Shown here: positions 36,546 through 46,814 of the stretch, one piece after another
How positions within the stretch are numbered: position 1 is the stretch's first letter
How the letters are laid out: each line of letters opens with the position of its first letter
Assembly: GCF_003026395.1 (NCBI RefSeq)
Contig: NZ_PYOO01000001.1
Coordinates: 62,001 to 126,000, forward strand
Length of the DNA: 64,000 nt
From: Photobacterium iliopiscarium
Lineage (GTDB): Bacteria; Pseudomonadota; Gammaproteobacteria; Enterobacterales; Vibrionaceae
Direction of reading: 5' to 3'
Translations under genes and position numbers: made by a program
Notes under the pieces: model-generated
What the model saw: the letters and a program-made list of their open reading frames with translations, nothing else
The model's database searches: none
Told to the model about the DNA's origin: nothing

Positions 36546-39500
36546 TTATTTATCAAGCTGTGGACGCCACCAGTAATGTAATAAACGCCGACAAGCTTGT
36601 TTGATGTCATTCAAAATTAAATATAGAGCAGGCACTAATAGTAAAGTAACTACTGTTGCAAATAAGATCCCAAATGCCAATGATGTTGCCATAGGGATCA
36701 CAATCTGTGCCTGCAAGCTCGTTTCAAGTAAAATAGGCGCCAAGCCAAAGAAGGTGGTTAGTGACGTTAGTACAATGGCACGAAAACGACAGCACCCAGC
36801 ATCAATAACGGCATCATAAAGAGGAATACCTTGTTCCAAAGCACGGTTAATAAATACCACCAGCACTAAAGAATCATTCACCACTACACCAGACAATGCC
36901 AAAATACCAAACACACTCAGTAAATTAAGTGAAATATCCGCAAAATAGTGCCCAGCAATGGCACCAATAATACCAAAGGGGATCACTGACATAATGATCA
37001 ACGGTTGGCTGTATGATCGCAATGGAATCGCCATTAATGCAAAAATAGCAACCAGTGCTAATACCGCATCACGAAATAGGCTAACTTTCGTTTCAGACTC
37101 TTCTTTTGCTTGCCCATCAAGTTGAATGTTAACGGTTGGATATTGCTGACGTAATAACGGTAAATAATCTTTATTTATAATGGTATATATCTCAGATGGA
37201 GAAGCTTTACCTTTGTGAACATTTGCACTAACGATCAATGTTCGACGTTTATCTACCCGATTAATACTGTTTAGTGCTGAAATAAAATCAATGGTTGCCA
37301 CTTCAGAAAATGGCACCAACGTACCATTAGCTAAAACCACTTTCATATTTTGTAAATAACCGACACTACGACGCTCATCAGCAGGATAACGTACCATCAC
37401 TTTCACTTCTTCGTTATTGCGTAAAATACGTTGAACCTCAATACCATGAAAAGCATGTCGAACTTGATTGGTCAGATTCGCGACGGATAAACCTAAGATT
37501 TTCCCAATTGGCGTTAACTTTATATTAATCTCTTGTGTTGGCGCGGATAAATCATCTTCAACATTAAATACCCCTTGGTAACGTTCAAGTTGCTGTTTTA
37601 ATTGCGTAGCCGCTTGTAATAGTTGCTGACTATTCTCGCCTTGCAAACGGTATTGAATATCACTTTTTTGACGATCAATAGATGCTTCATATGCAATAGT
37701 TTTAACACCAGATAATGGTGGAATATATTGTTTCCATTTATTTAAAATCTCAAAGCTAGTGATCGGTAAACTTTCACTTTTTTCTAATTCAACCAACACA
37801 AACATATTATTGTTATCTCGCATATTAACAAAGCTATGCTTCACCACATGCACACCCTGCTGCTGATAAATTTCTTCATCAGTTTTATACAATGCCTGTT
37901 CTAATTGATTAATAACCTTAATATTATTTGCTTTTGAATTAGAATCATTCATTTCCACCCGCACTTGAATATAATCAGACGGCAACTTAGGAAAGAACAC
38001 CCACCGTAATTGTCCACTGAACACTAATGCCAACGCTAAACACAACACACCAACAAATGTCGCTAAGACACTATATCTATGCACGATGGCCAAACCAATA
38101 AAACGTCGATAATGAACATGAATAAACTTATTTACCGCCTGATTAAAGCGTTGTTTCATTCGCACAATAGGATTGTTCCAAGATCGTTGTTGTACTAAGC
38201 GCGATCGAGCTAAGTGGGCGGGCAAAATTAATTTAGATTCAATCAGGGAAAAAGTTAAACATAAAATAACCACCCATCCAATGGCCTTAAAAAATTCAGT
38301 GCGAGGGCTATCTGACAACAGCATTGGCACAAATGCAGCCATGGTCGTTAATACCCCAAAGGTTGCAGGAATAGCGACTCGCTTCGCCCCTTGAATAACA
38401 TGATTAACCGTTTGTCCTTTTTGTTCTACTTCTGAATAAACACTTTCTCCAACAACAATCGCATCATCAACCACGATCCCCAGTACGAGAATAAACCCAA
38501 ATAACGACAATAAGTTAATGGAGATATTAATCATCTCAAATGGCATAAACAGTAACGTGCCAAGAAAACAAAAAGGCAACCCAAGTATTACCCAAAACGC
38601 TAATCTCACTTCAAGAAAAATAGCGAGAATAATAAACACCAATAATCCGCCATACACCATATTAGACAGCATCATATTAAGCCGCCCTTCAAGGTAGTGT
38701 GACATATCAGCCCATTTATCAATATGAATGCCAGCGGGTAATTGCGCCTTTTTATTCGTCACATAATCACTGATTTGCTGGGAGATGAGCGTTGCGTCTT
38801 GATTAGGAAGATTTCGAATTTGTATCACCGCAGCACGTTGTTGATTAAACCGATTAAGCACCGATTGCTCAACAAAACCATCCATGACGGTAGCGATATC
38901 AGACAGGCGTAATCGACTTCCATCCGCGTTCGTGCGTAAAACAATATTGGCAAATTGATCGCCTTGATAAAGTTGTTCTGTGGTGCGAACTAATACATCA
39001 CCATCTTGGGCTTTAATTGCACCAGCGGGTAAATCCAATGAGCGTTGTTGTAATACCTGTGCAATTTGCTCAATGGTAACGTCATGATCACGCAGTTGGT
39101 GTGCGGCTATTTCAATTGCTATTTCATCATTTCTTATTCCGCTTACCGTCACCGCTGTCGCACTGGTTTGCTGAATAATTTCATCTTTTACAACTTGAGC
39201 ATAACGTTTGAGTTGTCGATCACTCAAATCACCATATATTGATAAAAACATCACATTACTCATAAATTCCGCCCGTTGAATCAAGGGCGGCTCCATTTGA
39301 GCAGGGAATGTCGTAATATTATTAACCCGCTGTTTTACCTCATCTAAAACTTTATTAAGATCAGCATCATTATCAAGTTCAACCGTAACAACCCCACTTC
39401 CTTGGTTGGCAACAGCCGTCACCCGCTTAATATCAGCAAGGTCATCAATAGCTTGTTCAATTTTAACAATGATCCCTTGTTCTACATCGGCCGCAGCAGC

Positions 39501-39668
39501 CCCTGTATATTGAGTGGCAATAGTAATTTTATGAGTACCAAAGGCAGGAAATATCTCTTTATTAATAAGATTGATTGAAAATAAACCACCGATCATCACC
39601 AGCAGCATCAATAAATTAGCGGCAACATGATTACGCGTAAACCAAGCAATGATCCCTGATGATTCCAT
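36546..39668 (-). CDS. RND-family efflux permease (AcrB/HAE1 type)
   Basis: 1040 residues, the usual size of RND pumps, with twelve membrane helices and two large periplasmic loops. Helix 4 carries the proton-relay pair in GIVVDDAIVVGE; the N-terminal start NHVAANLLMLLVMIGGL matches the first helix. It exports drugs, dyes or fatty acids as part of a tripartite pump with the adaptor encoded immediately upstream (3-base gap between the genes). An outer-membrane channel gene is absent here, so TolC is probably used. Convergent with the adhesin gene, 8 bases apart. Confidence 0.94.
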   Translation of the reverse strand: MESSGIIAWFTRNHVAANLLMLLVMIGGLFSINLINKEIFPAFGTHKITIATQYTGAAAADVEQGIIVKIEQAIDDLADIKRVTAVANQGSGVVTVELDNDADLNKVLDEVKQRVNNITTFPAQMEPPLIQRAEFMSNVMFLSIYGDLSDRQLKRYAQVVKDEIIQQTSATAVTVSGIRNDEIAIEIAAHQLRDHDVTIEQIAQVLQQRSLDLPAGAIKAQDGDVLVRTTEQLYQGDQFANIVLRTNADGSRLRLSDIATVMDGFVEQSVLNRFNQQRAAVIQIRNLPNQDATLISQQISDYVTNKKAQLPAGIHIDKWADMSHYLEGRLNMMLSNMVYGGLLVFIILAIFLEVRLAFWVILGLPFCFLGTLLFMPFEMINISINLLSLFGFILVLGIVVDDAIVVGESVYSEVEQKGQTVNHVIQGAKRVAIPATFGVLTTMAAFVPMLLSDSPRTEFFKAIGWVVILCLTFSLIESKLILPAHLARSRLVQQRSWNNPIVRMKQRFNQAVNKFIHVHYRRFIGLAIVHRYSVLATFVGVLCLALALVFSGQLRWVFFPKLPSDYIQVRVEMNDSNSKANNIKVINQLEQALYKTDEEIYQQQGVHVVKHSFVNMRDNNNMFVLVELEKSESLPITSFEILNKWKQYIPPLSGVKTIAYEASIDRQKSDIQYRLQGENSQQLLQAATQLKQQLERYQGVFNVEDDLSAPTQEINIKLTPIGKILGLSVANLTNQVRHAFHGIEVQRILRNNEEVKVMVRYPADERRSVGYLQNMKVVLANGTLVPFSEVATIDFISALNSINRVDKRRTLIVSANVHKGKASPSEIYTIINKDYLPLLRQQYPTVNIQLDGQAKEESETKVSLFRDAVLALVAIFALMAIPLRSYSQPLIIMSVIPFGIIGAIAGHYFADISLNLLSVFGILALSGVVVNDSLVLVVFINRALEQGIPLYDAVIDAGCCRFRAIVLTSLTTFFGLAPILLETSLQAQIVIPMATSLAFGILFATVVTLLLVPALYLILNDIKQACRRLLHYWWRPQLDK

Positions 39669-39671
39669 TCC

Positions 39672-40874
39672 TTACTCTCCGTTCTCAGTAGCTTTAGAAT
39701 GAGCTTGTGTTTGTGCTACTGATGATGAAGGAATATTTAAGATTGGCGTCACTTTTGTGCCATCTAAATGATTATCAGGCCAAGTTCGTGACACTAATTC
39801 ACCTTCATCTAATCCAGCACTAATATAAGCATGATCAAGATCAGTACGCGCAATAACGACTTTCCGCATCTGAGTTAAGCCATTGCTATCAACCAAGACT
39901 ACATGATCATTTCTCACCATGTGACGTTGTAATTTAATGGCGTTATCAATCGGCTTGGCTGCAACATTTGCGGTAACAAACGTCCCAAATTTTAGAATAT
40001 CCGTTCGTTGCGAACGAGATAATTGCAATTGATAAGGATCGATCACATCAACAATGAGATAAACCATTCGACTTTGCTGATCGATGATCCCTTCAGTACC
40101 AATAAAGTCAGCTTGCCAATGTTGATAAGGCTGACCAAGGCGCTCTGAGGCTAATATAACGTGAGTATTGAGTGCGTTTGTATCGAGGAATGAAAAAGCT
40201 TGTGGTGTCACAGGAAGACGAATTCTAGCGATATCTGTACCAAATATGCGCCCAAGTTGCTCGCCAACATTGACATGAGTGCCAATATTAACGGTTTTCT
40301 CTGTAATTAAACCATCAAAGGGCGCGGTAATACTTGTACGGGTAACATTGCGTTGGGCACGGGCTAATGCTGCTTGTGCAAATTTAACGTTCGCTTGTTC
40401 TTGTTTTCGTTGTGGAATGCGTAATCCTAACGCTGACTGCTTAGCGACGGCCACATGCTGTAAATTCTTTTTTGCTACAATCCCATGGGCGATTTCTTGT
40501 TCAAGTTTCGCTTTTGCTTGAGCTAACGTTGCCTGCGCCTGAGCAAGATCAGCGTGGTAATCATCGTCGTCTAAATACGCTAACACCTGTCCTTTTTGCA
40601 CAAATTGCCCAACAGCAAAAGCAGGCGTTAAGCGGTTAACAATGCCACTGACTTGTGCCACTAACTCTGCTTGATGCTTAGGCTTTACCATTCCATAAGA
40701 ATGAATACTAAAACGTAATTGCTGCTTTTTCACTTGCATCACATCAAGCACTGGTACAATATTTTCAATCAATTTTTGCTGAGGCTGAGGCCGATTTAAT
40801 AATAATCCGGCCGATAATCCTGCAAACAGCAATAAAATCACTACTGGTAAATAGCGTCTTATAATGACACCCAT
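39672..40874 (-). CDS. RND efflux periplasmic adaptor (membrane fusion protein)
   Basis: 400 residues. One N-terminal membrane anchor (about 7-25), then the HlyD-type lipoyl/barrel/alpha-hairpin layout: VSGIVNRL, a helical hairpin of about 90 residues rich in A, Q and K, APFDGLITEKTVNIGTHVNVG and a beta-barrel end. It joins the inner-membrane pump to an outer-membrane channel. The start is the ATG at 40874 with GGAT 6 bases upstream, giving a KR-type anchor start (MGVIIRRYLP); an upstream frame extends to 40907. Operon with the following permease gene. Confidence 0.9.
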   Translation of the reverse strand: MGVIIRRYLPVVILLLFAGLSAGLLLNRPQPQQKLIENIVPVLDVMQVKKQQLRFSIHSYGMVKPKHQAELVAQVSGIVNRLTPAFAVGQFVQKGQVLAYLDDDDYHADLAQAQATLAQAKAKLEQEIAHGIVAKKNLQHVAVAKQSALGLRIPQRKQEQANVKFAQAALARAQRNVTRTSITAPFDGLITEKTVNIGTHVNVGEQLGRIFGTDIARIRLPVTPQAFSFLDTNALNTHVILASERLGQPYQHWQADFIGTEGIIDQQSRMVYLIVDVIDPYQLQLSRSQRTDILKFGTFVTANVAAKPIDNAIKLQRHMVRNDHVVLVDSNGLTQMRKVVIARTDLDHAYISAGLDEGELVSRTWPDNHLDGTKVTPILNIPSSSVAQTQAHSKATENGE

Positions 40875-41059
40875 GCTATCCAATCCCTTACTAGCAAACC
40901 AAAACACACTATTGCTTTAATTTGAGTGTAGAGCATCTATGCATAGCGTGTTGTTTAGATGTGCAATTAAGTGATCAATGCAGAATAACAGCGACAGTGA
41001 ATGAATAAAGAAAGGCACCTAAATCTTAAACTAAGATCTAAAGCTTAAAATAAGTAACA

Positions 41060-41806
41060 CTAACGTTTAAGTAACTGACTAAGCGTCGGGGATTTATTAC
41101 CGTAAATTTTATGTACCAACACCATACATAATTCACCACATGCGATAGCATCAAACAAGGCATCATGGGCTTGATACTCAGGTAAACCTAACTTATGCCG
41201 CGCACTGCCTAAACGCGCATCTTGGTGTGATATTTGATTATTATATAAAGATTGATACAAAGGTAACGTGTCTAGCCACAGTAGCGGGCAATCATTTAAT
41301 TGATATTTATGTTGTAGATACGCACTGATAAAACCTTGTTCCATAAAACAACCATGAGCAATACCTATTTTTCCCGTCAAAGCCACCAGCAATCGCATCA
41401 TCACCTCATCAAGTGGCTGTCCCTGTAATAATTGCGCATGATCAATATGATTGATCACCACACTATCAGGTTTAATTGTTGCACTTGAATTGATTAATTC
41501 ACTGACACTGGTGCTCAGATCAATCGCATTAATCTGCATAGCAACATAGCCTACCGATAAGATATCATCTTGCTGAGCATCAAAGCCCGTAGTTTCAAAA
41601 TCAATCGCTAACAATGGCCATTGATTAATCACTGTTAATGATTGAGGTAGCGGCGCACGAAACAATGCTTGAATAAAATCAGGTAAGTCAGGCCGCTGTT
41701 GTAACAGCGTTATTCGTCGCTGTTCCAAATCACCTAATGGATTTCCCAATAAGCGCTGCCACCATACACTCCACGGAGATCGGCTGAAAATATGATTATT
41801 CTTCAT
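41060..41806 (-). CDS. DnaQ-like 3'-5' exonuclease
   Basis: 248 residues. DEDDh exonuclease fold: DFETTGFD (exo I), a central NHIDHAQL, and AHDALFDAIACGE (exo III with His and Asp). The N-terminal 60 residues (RSPWSVWWQRLLGNPLGDLEQR) match the extension seen in the ExoX/epsilon-like proteins encoded beside CBS/DUF294 genes in Vibrionaceae. It may process RNA or DNA ends; the substrate is unknown. It starts 2 bases after the stop of the upstream gene, implying coupled translation. Confidence 0.87.
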   Translation of the reverse strand: MKNNHIFSRSPWSVWWQRLLGNPLGDLEQRRITLLQQRPDLPDFIQALFRAPLPQSLTVINQWPLLAIDFETTGFDAQQDDILSVGYVAMQINAIDLSTSVSELINSSATIKPDSVVINHIDHAQLLQGQPLDEVMMRLLVALTGKIGIAHGCFMEQGFISAYLQHKYQLNDCPLLWLDTLPLYQSLYNNQISHQDARLGSARHKLGLPEYQAHDALFDAIACGELCMVLVHKIYGNKSPTLSQLLKR

Positions 41807-41808
41807 GC

Positions 41809-43695
41809 TTAACAAAATTTCATTTTAATGACTTCTTGATAGCTGGTGATCAACTTAAACGTTTCCCGTAGATGTGTGCGTTCAAAACTATTAAACGCAT
41901 TAGGGTTAATATGATTATTAGGTATTTTACCTTGCTGTAATGCTTGCAGTTGATGGCTATAGCGGATCTGACTAATAAATTGAAATGCCGCTAATAAATC
42001 CTTGAACGTCGCCTTATTTATCACATTATGTTCAAACAATGCCTGTAATCTTTCTTCGGTATTGGTTTTATACACAACACTTCCTTCTGCGCTGTATAAT
42101 TGTGATAGCAACTGTAAATATTGCACACGCACTAAATTCACAATAATACTTAATGCGGCACTTTTAATATCAAGCGTATTGGCATTTTCACCTTCTTTTA
42201 CTAATACCCAATTTCTAAAAATACTCAGCGGTGTTTTCTGTACCAACGTATTACGAGCCAAGGCTGAGATTAAACGCGCATTATGAACCAGCTGTTTACA
42301 CATACACGCTTGTAACTCATCGACCAGCTGTTGATTACCCGTCACATAACGCATATCAAGAAAGACACTCATTTCCAATAATAAATCATATTCAGGGTTT
42401 ACCGCCCATTTTTGATAGTGCGCTTTCCATACTGCGAGTGGCTGACACCATTTATGCGTCACGGCCATGAAGCGACCACTGCAAAGCTCATACCCACACA
42501 ACGCCATTCCCTTACTGACATACATCGCTAAATGGTGGAAATAGACTTTATCTGTATCAGTCGCATCATTTGCTAAAATCAACGCATTATCTTGATCAGA
42601 CAGCATATGAACTTCATTACGGGCATGAGAACCGGCAACAATCCAACAATATTCACAAGGTGCGGCCCCTAAATATGCCTCTGCCATCATCACTAACCGA
42701 CGATTATAAGCATCCATGATCATTGCCATGACCTGACCAATAACACTAACAGTCACTTTCGCTTCAACCAAGGCTTCAAAAATAGCTTGTCGTTCAATAG
42801 CAAGCTTTGCCAGCTGATCAAGACGTTCAATTTTATTAATTTTATCAATTAAAAAGATCGCTTGAATACGGTGGTTTTGAACTAAATCAGAGGGGGTAAT
42901 TAATCCGATTGGAACGCCATTATCTACCACAGGGATATTCTTTATACCGTGTTGCATCATCAACGATGCCGCCGTGATCACCAAATCTTCACGTTTAACA
43001 CTATAAGGCGTTTTCGTCATAACGACGGCAATGTTCTCGGTGATAGCGATACCTTCAGCAACGACGCGCTTCGTCATGTCTTTATCTGTAATCAGACCAA
43101 TAAATTCATTATGTTGCATAACAAAGGCACAAGATGAATTCGTGCTCACATGCATCGCTTTAGCAACCGCTTGAATGGTTTGAGTACTTTCAACCAAAAC
43201 AATATGAGGATTAAGCACGTCCATAATCGGTTTAAAAAACAGCCCTTTTTCATGTTGTGACCACACAACATTTAATCCACTGCGAAGACGACTTTGTGCA
43301 TGTGAAGCAAAATGTGCTAAAGCATTCGGCTGATCATTTAATTTGGTTAATAATGCATTAATAGACAAGCAATAAATTAGGGTATCTTCAATAACCGTAA
43401 TGGTATAAGGATCACTGGCGGTATTGGTCTCTTGCTGAGTTAATCGAGAAAAACCAAAAAAATCTTCCGCTGCTAATTTTGCTCGTAACGTACCATCAAG
43501 ATTGCGTTGTTCAACAGCGCCCGTTCGCAATAAATACAGTTGATCACTTTCTTGTAAATCAATCACCTCACCTTTACCAAAATAGCGAATAGTGATCATT
43601 CCCGCGACATCACGTAATGTTTTAGGGTTTAGCTTATCAAACGGATCAACCGCTCCCATAAACTCAACAATATTAGGAATCAAGGTTTCAGACAT
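41809..43695 (-). CDS. Cyclic-nucleotide-binding, CBS and DUF294 nucleotidyltransferase-like protein
   Basis: 628 residues. Order of domains: a Crp-type cyclic-nucleotide barrel (about 15-120), two CBS repeats (about 155-275; FIGLITDKDMTKRV and PIGLITPSDL), then DUF294 (about 330-440) with the nucleotidyltransferase-like GSHARNEVHMLSDQDNALI motif, as in GlnD, and a helical C-terminal substrate domain. Related proteins often sit beside acetate or solute symporter genes, here sglT, and may sense nucleotides. Cytosolic. The start could also be 43716; 43695 agrees with typical homologous starts (MSETLIPNIVEF). Confidence 0.87.
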   Translation of the reverse strand: MSETLIPNIVEFMGAVDPFDKLNPKTLRDVAGMITIRYFGKGEVIDLQESDQLYLLRTGAVEQRNLDGTLRAKLAAEDFFGFSRLTQQETNTASDPYTITVIEDTLIYCLSINALLTKLNDQPNALAHFASHAQSRLRSGLNVVWSQHEKGLFFKPIMDVLNPHIVLVESTQTIQAVAKAMHVSTNSSCAFVMQHNEFIGLITDKDMTKRVVAEGIAITENIAVVMTKTPYSVKREDLVITAASLMMQHGIKNIPVVDNGVPIGLITPSDLVQNHRIQAIFLIDKINKIERLDQLAKLAIERQAIFEALVEAKVTVSVIGQVMAMIMDAYNRRLVMMAEAYLGAAPCEYCWIVAGSHARNEVHMLSDQDNALILANDATDTDKVYFHHLAMYVSKGMALCGYELCSGRFMAVTHKWCQPLAVWKAHYQKWAVNPEYDLLLEMSVFLDMRYVTGNQQLVDELQACMCKQLVHNARLISALARNTLVQKTPLSIFRNWVLVKEGENANTLDIKSAALSIIVNLVRVQYLQLLSQLYSAEGSVVYKTNTEERLQALFEHNVINKATFKDLLAAFQFISQIRYSHQLQALQQGKIPNNHINPNAFNSFERTHLRETFKLITSYQEVIKMKFC

Positions 43696-43781
43696 ATCAA
43701 TAATCACTCGTGTCATTTAACTATTATTTTGTAATCGTTACCATCGATAACAAAATAAGTGTCGTATTCATTAACGATATT

Positions 43782-43816
43782 AAAAAGATAGCGAACCTCA
43801 TGATTCGCTATCTTTA
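43782..43816 (-). terminator. Terminator after sglT
   Basis: AAAGATAGCGAA/TTCGCTATCTTT hairpin with a short loop, immediately downstream of the sglT stop. Confidence 0.85.
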
Positions 43817-43837
43817 TTTAACATGACGCTAATGTTA

Positions 43838-45466
43838 TTACCAGAACACAGAATAAAGCACAGCAAGAATAATTAAAATGGCATAGGCACCAATATTAAA
43901 CATCTTATCGGTTTTAAACATGTTTGGATCTAAATCAATTGCTTTATCGTCTGATGATGATGTTGCACTACCTAAACTTACCAGTACTATCACTGCCATA
44001 GTAAATAATAAGGTATACATCATCTGATCAAGAAACGGCATATTCAATGGCATGAACTTCAAGAATAAAGCGAATGGAATTGATAATAACACCCCAATAA
44101 TCGCCCCTTTACTGTTCGTTTTATGCCAGAACAAACCTAATAAGAAAACCGCTAAAATACCTGGGCTAACTAATCCTGTATATTCCTGAATGTATTGGAA
44201 CGCTTGCCCGATACCACCTAGCATTGGCGCAACGACACATGCAATAACCAAGGCAATAATTGCACTACCACGGCCAACATTCACTAATTGGCTATCACTA
44301 GAATTAGGTGAAATATATTCTTTATAAATATCCATCGTGAAAATAGTTGCGGTTGAATTCAGCATTGACGCGAGCGATGACACGATCGCAGCAGCAAGTG
44401 CAGCAAAAACCATTCCTTTTAGACCAATCGGTAAAAATTGCGTTAACCATGGGTATGCTTTATCTGCGTGAGCAAAGCTAGGAATATTTGTTTGACCAAT
44501 ATCACCTAGACCGGCAAGTAAAGCACTGTCATGAGTAATAACGTAAGCTGCAATACCTGGAATAACCACAAGGAACGGTACAATGAGTTTTAAAAATGCT
44601 GCAAAAACAATACCCTTTTGAGCTTCACCAATAGATTTTGCCGCTAAAGTACGCTGAATAATATATTGGTTAAATCCCCAGTAATAAAGATTCGCCACCC
44701 ATAAGCCACCAATTAAGACTGCAATACCCGGTAAATTCATGTATTGCGGATTGTCTTGATCAAGGATCATTGTAAAGTGTTCAGGAGCTGCGGCAGCCAT
44801 ACGAGATAAACCACCAAATAATCCATCAGCGCCACCAATATACAATACCGCCATCACGGTTGTAATTAAACCACCGACAATAAGGAAGAACACTTGAATA
44901 ACATCAGTCCATACGACTGCGGATAAACCACCATAAATTGAGTAAACCAATGCAAAAAGAGCCAATCCTAAAATAGAGTAAATCAAAGGAATACCCAGAA
45001 TAGTCTGTAGTGCTAACCCGCCTAAATACAATACCGAGGTTAAGTTTACAAACACATACAGTGCAATCCAAAACACCGCTAAAATAGTCTTCAAGTTTTT
45101 ATTAAAGCGTTGTTCAACAAATTCAGGAATGGTGTAAATACCTTTATTAATAAAGACAGGTAAAAAATATTTACCCACAATAATTAACGTCAGTGCCGCC
45201 ATCCATTCATAAGAAGCAATAGCGAGTCCAATCGAATAGCCAGAGCCTGACATTCCAATAAATTGTTCGGCTGAAATATTTGCAGCAATCAATGATGACC
45301 CCACCGCCCACCACGGTAAAGATTTACCCGCTAGAAAATAATCTTCCGTGGTTTTAGTCTGACCTTTTTTATTACGAGAAACGAATAACCCGACCCCGAT
45401 AATAATTAACACATATACAACAAAGACTGCAATATCTATGCTTGATAACCCTAAGTAAGACGACAT
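43838..45466 (-). CDS. sglT: Sodium/sugar symporter (vSGLT-like SSS family)
   Basis: 542 residues, the length of V. parahaemolyticus vSGLT (543), and the sequence matches it across nearly its full length: ASLIAANISAEQFIGMSGSG, NLYYWGFNQYIIQRTLAAKS and FQYIQEYTGLVSPGILAVFL are the core helices. vSGLT couples sodium to galactose or glucose uptake in the inner membrane and is the structural model of the family. The Asn in helix 1 (ANIS), Tyr in NLYYWGF and Gln in YIQEY contact the sugar in vSGLT and are kept. A LacI-type operator-like palindrome lies about 35 bases upstream. Single gene with terminator. Confidence 0.95.
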   Translation of the reverse strand: MSSYLGLSSIDIAVFVVYVLIIIGVGLFVSRNKKGQTKTTEDYFLAGKSLPWWAVGSSLIAANISAEQFIGMSGSGYSIGLAIASYEWMAALTLIIVGKYFLPVFINKGIYTIPEFVEQRFNKNLKTILAVFWIALYVFVNLTSVLYLGGLALQTILGIPLIYSILGLALFALVYSIYGGLSAVVWTDVIQVFFLIVGGLITTVMAVLYIGGADGLFGGLSRMAAAAPEHFTMILDQDNPQYMNLPGIAVLIGGLWVANLYYWGFNQYIIQRTLAAKSIGEAQKGIVFAAFLKLIVPFLVVIPGIAAYVITHDSALLAGLGDIGQTNIPSFAHADKAYPWLTQFLPIGLKGMVFAALAAAIVSSLASMLNSTATIFTMDIYKEYISPNSSDSQLVNVGRGSAIIALVIACVVAPMLGGIGQAFQYIQEYTGLVSPGILAVFLLGLFWHKTNSKGAIIGVLLSIPFALFLKFMPLNMPFLDQMMYTLLFTMAVIVLVSLGSATSSSDDKAIDLDPNMFKTDKMFNIGAYAILIILAVLYSVFW

Positions 45467-45497
45467 GATGTAACTCCATGATAAATACTGTAACCAA

Positions 45498-45513
45498 TTG
45501 TAAACGTTATCAC
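45498..45513. promoter_or_regulatory. LacI/GalR-type operator candidate upstream of sglT
   Basis: TTGTAAACGTTATCAC, with central CG and AAACGTT core like LacI-family operators; two base pairs of the palindrome do not match. It lies 32-47 bases before the sglT start. Confidence 0.4.
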
Positions 45514-45694
45514 GCTATAAATAATGCGAATGGTCACAGTTTTGATCTCTACTATTTACTGATAATAGATAGTGTGTCGTAGTTCGCAGTCATTGTTAAA
45601 AAACCATATCCCCTCTATTTAATTATTCACCATGTGATAAGCAAAACAGAAAATTAACGTTATTTCATTTAAGCGACGTATTACTTGATTCAGT

Positions 45695-45722
45695 CTTGAA
45701 AATACGTTTTCCGCCCTTATAT
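45695..45722 (+). promoter_or_regulatory. Sigma-32-type heat-shock promoter for ibpA
   Basis: CTTGAAA (45695-45701), a 12-base spacer and CCCTTATAT (45714-45722), close to the sigma-32 consensus CTTGAAA-N-CCCCATNT. The ibpA start is about 390 bases downstream. Confidence 0.6.
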
Positions 45723-45884
45723 ATATAAGAGCAAGAACAGAAATACAGTTGAATGACATTAGATTATCAACTGTTATCTCTTATGTAATAAAACAGAGTA
45801 CAATTTTTTAGTGCTGATAATATTTCAAAATCAGTACGTTAGTAAAAATCGCAACAAAATATTAGAAAAACTAATCAAAAAGTG

Positions 45885-45913
45885 TTGACGGTAACTCACC
45901 GGAAGCATATATT
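45885..45913 (+). promoter_or_regulatory. Candidate sigma-70 promoter upstream of ibpA
   Basis: TTGACG, 17-base spacer, TATATT; would give a 5' UTR of about 190 bases with the structured region at 46025-46103. Confidence 0.5.
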
Positions 45914-46024
45914 AATTACATGAACTGCCAGATGGAGTTCAAACCGCTACTAAGATTCGCCTTATTAGGGAATACCTTATTAGCACTTATATAACGAATC
46001 AAGATCCTGTAACGGACTGGTTCA

Positions 46025-46103
46025 CTTAGTTAGCTGTTAAGTCGCCCTGTCGATAACGACACACTTAACAATCAACTAAGACTATTGCTTATTATTGAGG
46101 ATA
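46025..46103 (+). promoter_or_regulatory. Structured ibpA leader, ROSE-like RNA thermometer
   Basis: Stem arms CTTAGTT/AACTAAG, then GTTAAGT/ACTTAAC and an inner TGTCG-ATAA-CGACA hairpin build one long stem (46025-46080). It is followed by TTGCT...GAGGA, in which TTGCT (46085-46089) can face the GAGGA ribosome binding site (46097-46101), as in ROSE elements of small heat-shock genes. Confidence 0.6.
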
Positions 46104-46109
46104 GTTTTT

Positions 46110-46553
46110 ATGCGTAATGTAGATTTCACTCCCCTATACCGTCATGCTATTGGTTTTGATCGCTTGTTTAACCTTGTTGAAGCAAGCAACACTAAAACCC
46201 AAGCAACGGGATACCCTCCGTACAATATCGAACAAACGGATGAGAATAACTACCGTATCACTATGGCAGTTGCTGGTTTCTCTGAAGAACGTTTAGATCT
46301 TACTCAAAACGAGAATATGCTTGTTGTGACTGGTACTCGTGCACCAGAAGAAGACAAGAACTTTATTTACCAGGGTATTGCTGAGCGTAACTTTGAACGT
46401 AAATTCCAACTTGCTGATTACGTAAGTGTTGTGGGTGCTAATCTTGAAAATGGTCTGCTACATATTGACCTTTTCCGTGAAGTACCAGAAGCAATGCAAC
46501 CGCGTAAAATTGCAATTGGTCAATCAGCATCAGTAGCACCGACTGCCGAGTAA
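46110..46553 (+). CDS. ibpA: Small heat-shock protein IbpA (Hsp20)
   Basis: 147 residues, similar to E. coli IbpA (137) from the first residue ([22 protein letters not shown]). The alpha-crystallin domain (about 30-125) contains [39 protein letters not shown] and [13 protein letters not shown]; the I-x-I-type tail is RKIAIG. It holds unfolded proteins in clusters for DnaK and ClpB to rescue. The ATG at 46110 has GAGGA 8 bases upstream; an in-frame TTG at 46095 overlaps that site and is rejected. Heat control is suggested both at the promoter and in the leader. Confidence 0.95.
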   Translation: MRNVDFTPLYRHAIGFDRLFNLVEASNTKTQATGYPPYNIEQTDENNYRITMAVAGFSEERLDLTQNENMLVVTGTRAPEEDKNFIYQGIAERNFERKFQLADYVSVVGANLENGLLHIDLFREVPEAMQPRKIAIGQSASVAPTAE

Positions 46554-46814
46554 ACCTCATCAGTTGTAAGTGCTCCTCTCGTAATAATAACGTTGAGCTA
46601 TTGGCTTTATTCGTCATGCATTATTAATGTGGGTCGCTAATAGCTCCGTCAATATTCAGCCCTATTATGGGTTATTCAAAAAATTTAGTTGGATTGATTA
46701 ATCTTATTCCCAAGGCCCACATGAACGATTTTCATGGACCTTAATGGCATACTTATAACTCGCCGTTCGAATAAGAAAAACTAATCAATGCAACGCACAA
46801 AGGAAATAATAAAT

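Noticed and set aside
46712-46743. Hairpin before dnaK (AAGG...CCTT)
   Set aside because: Only a weak stem with a mismatch and a bulge, and no T run; it may be chance.
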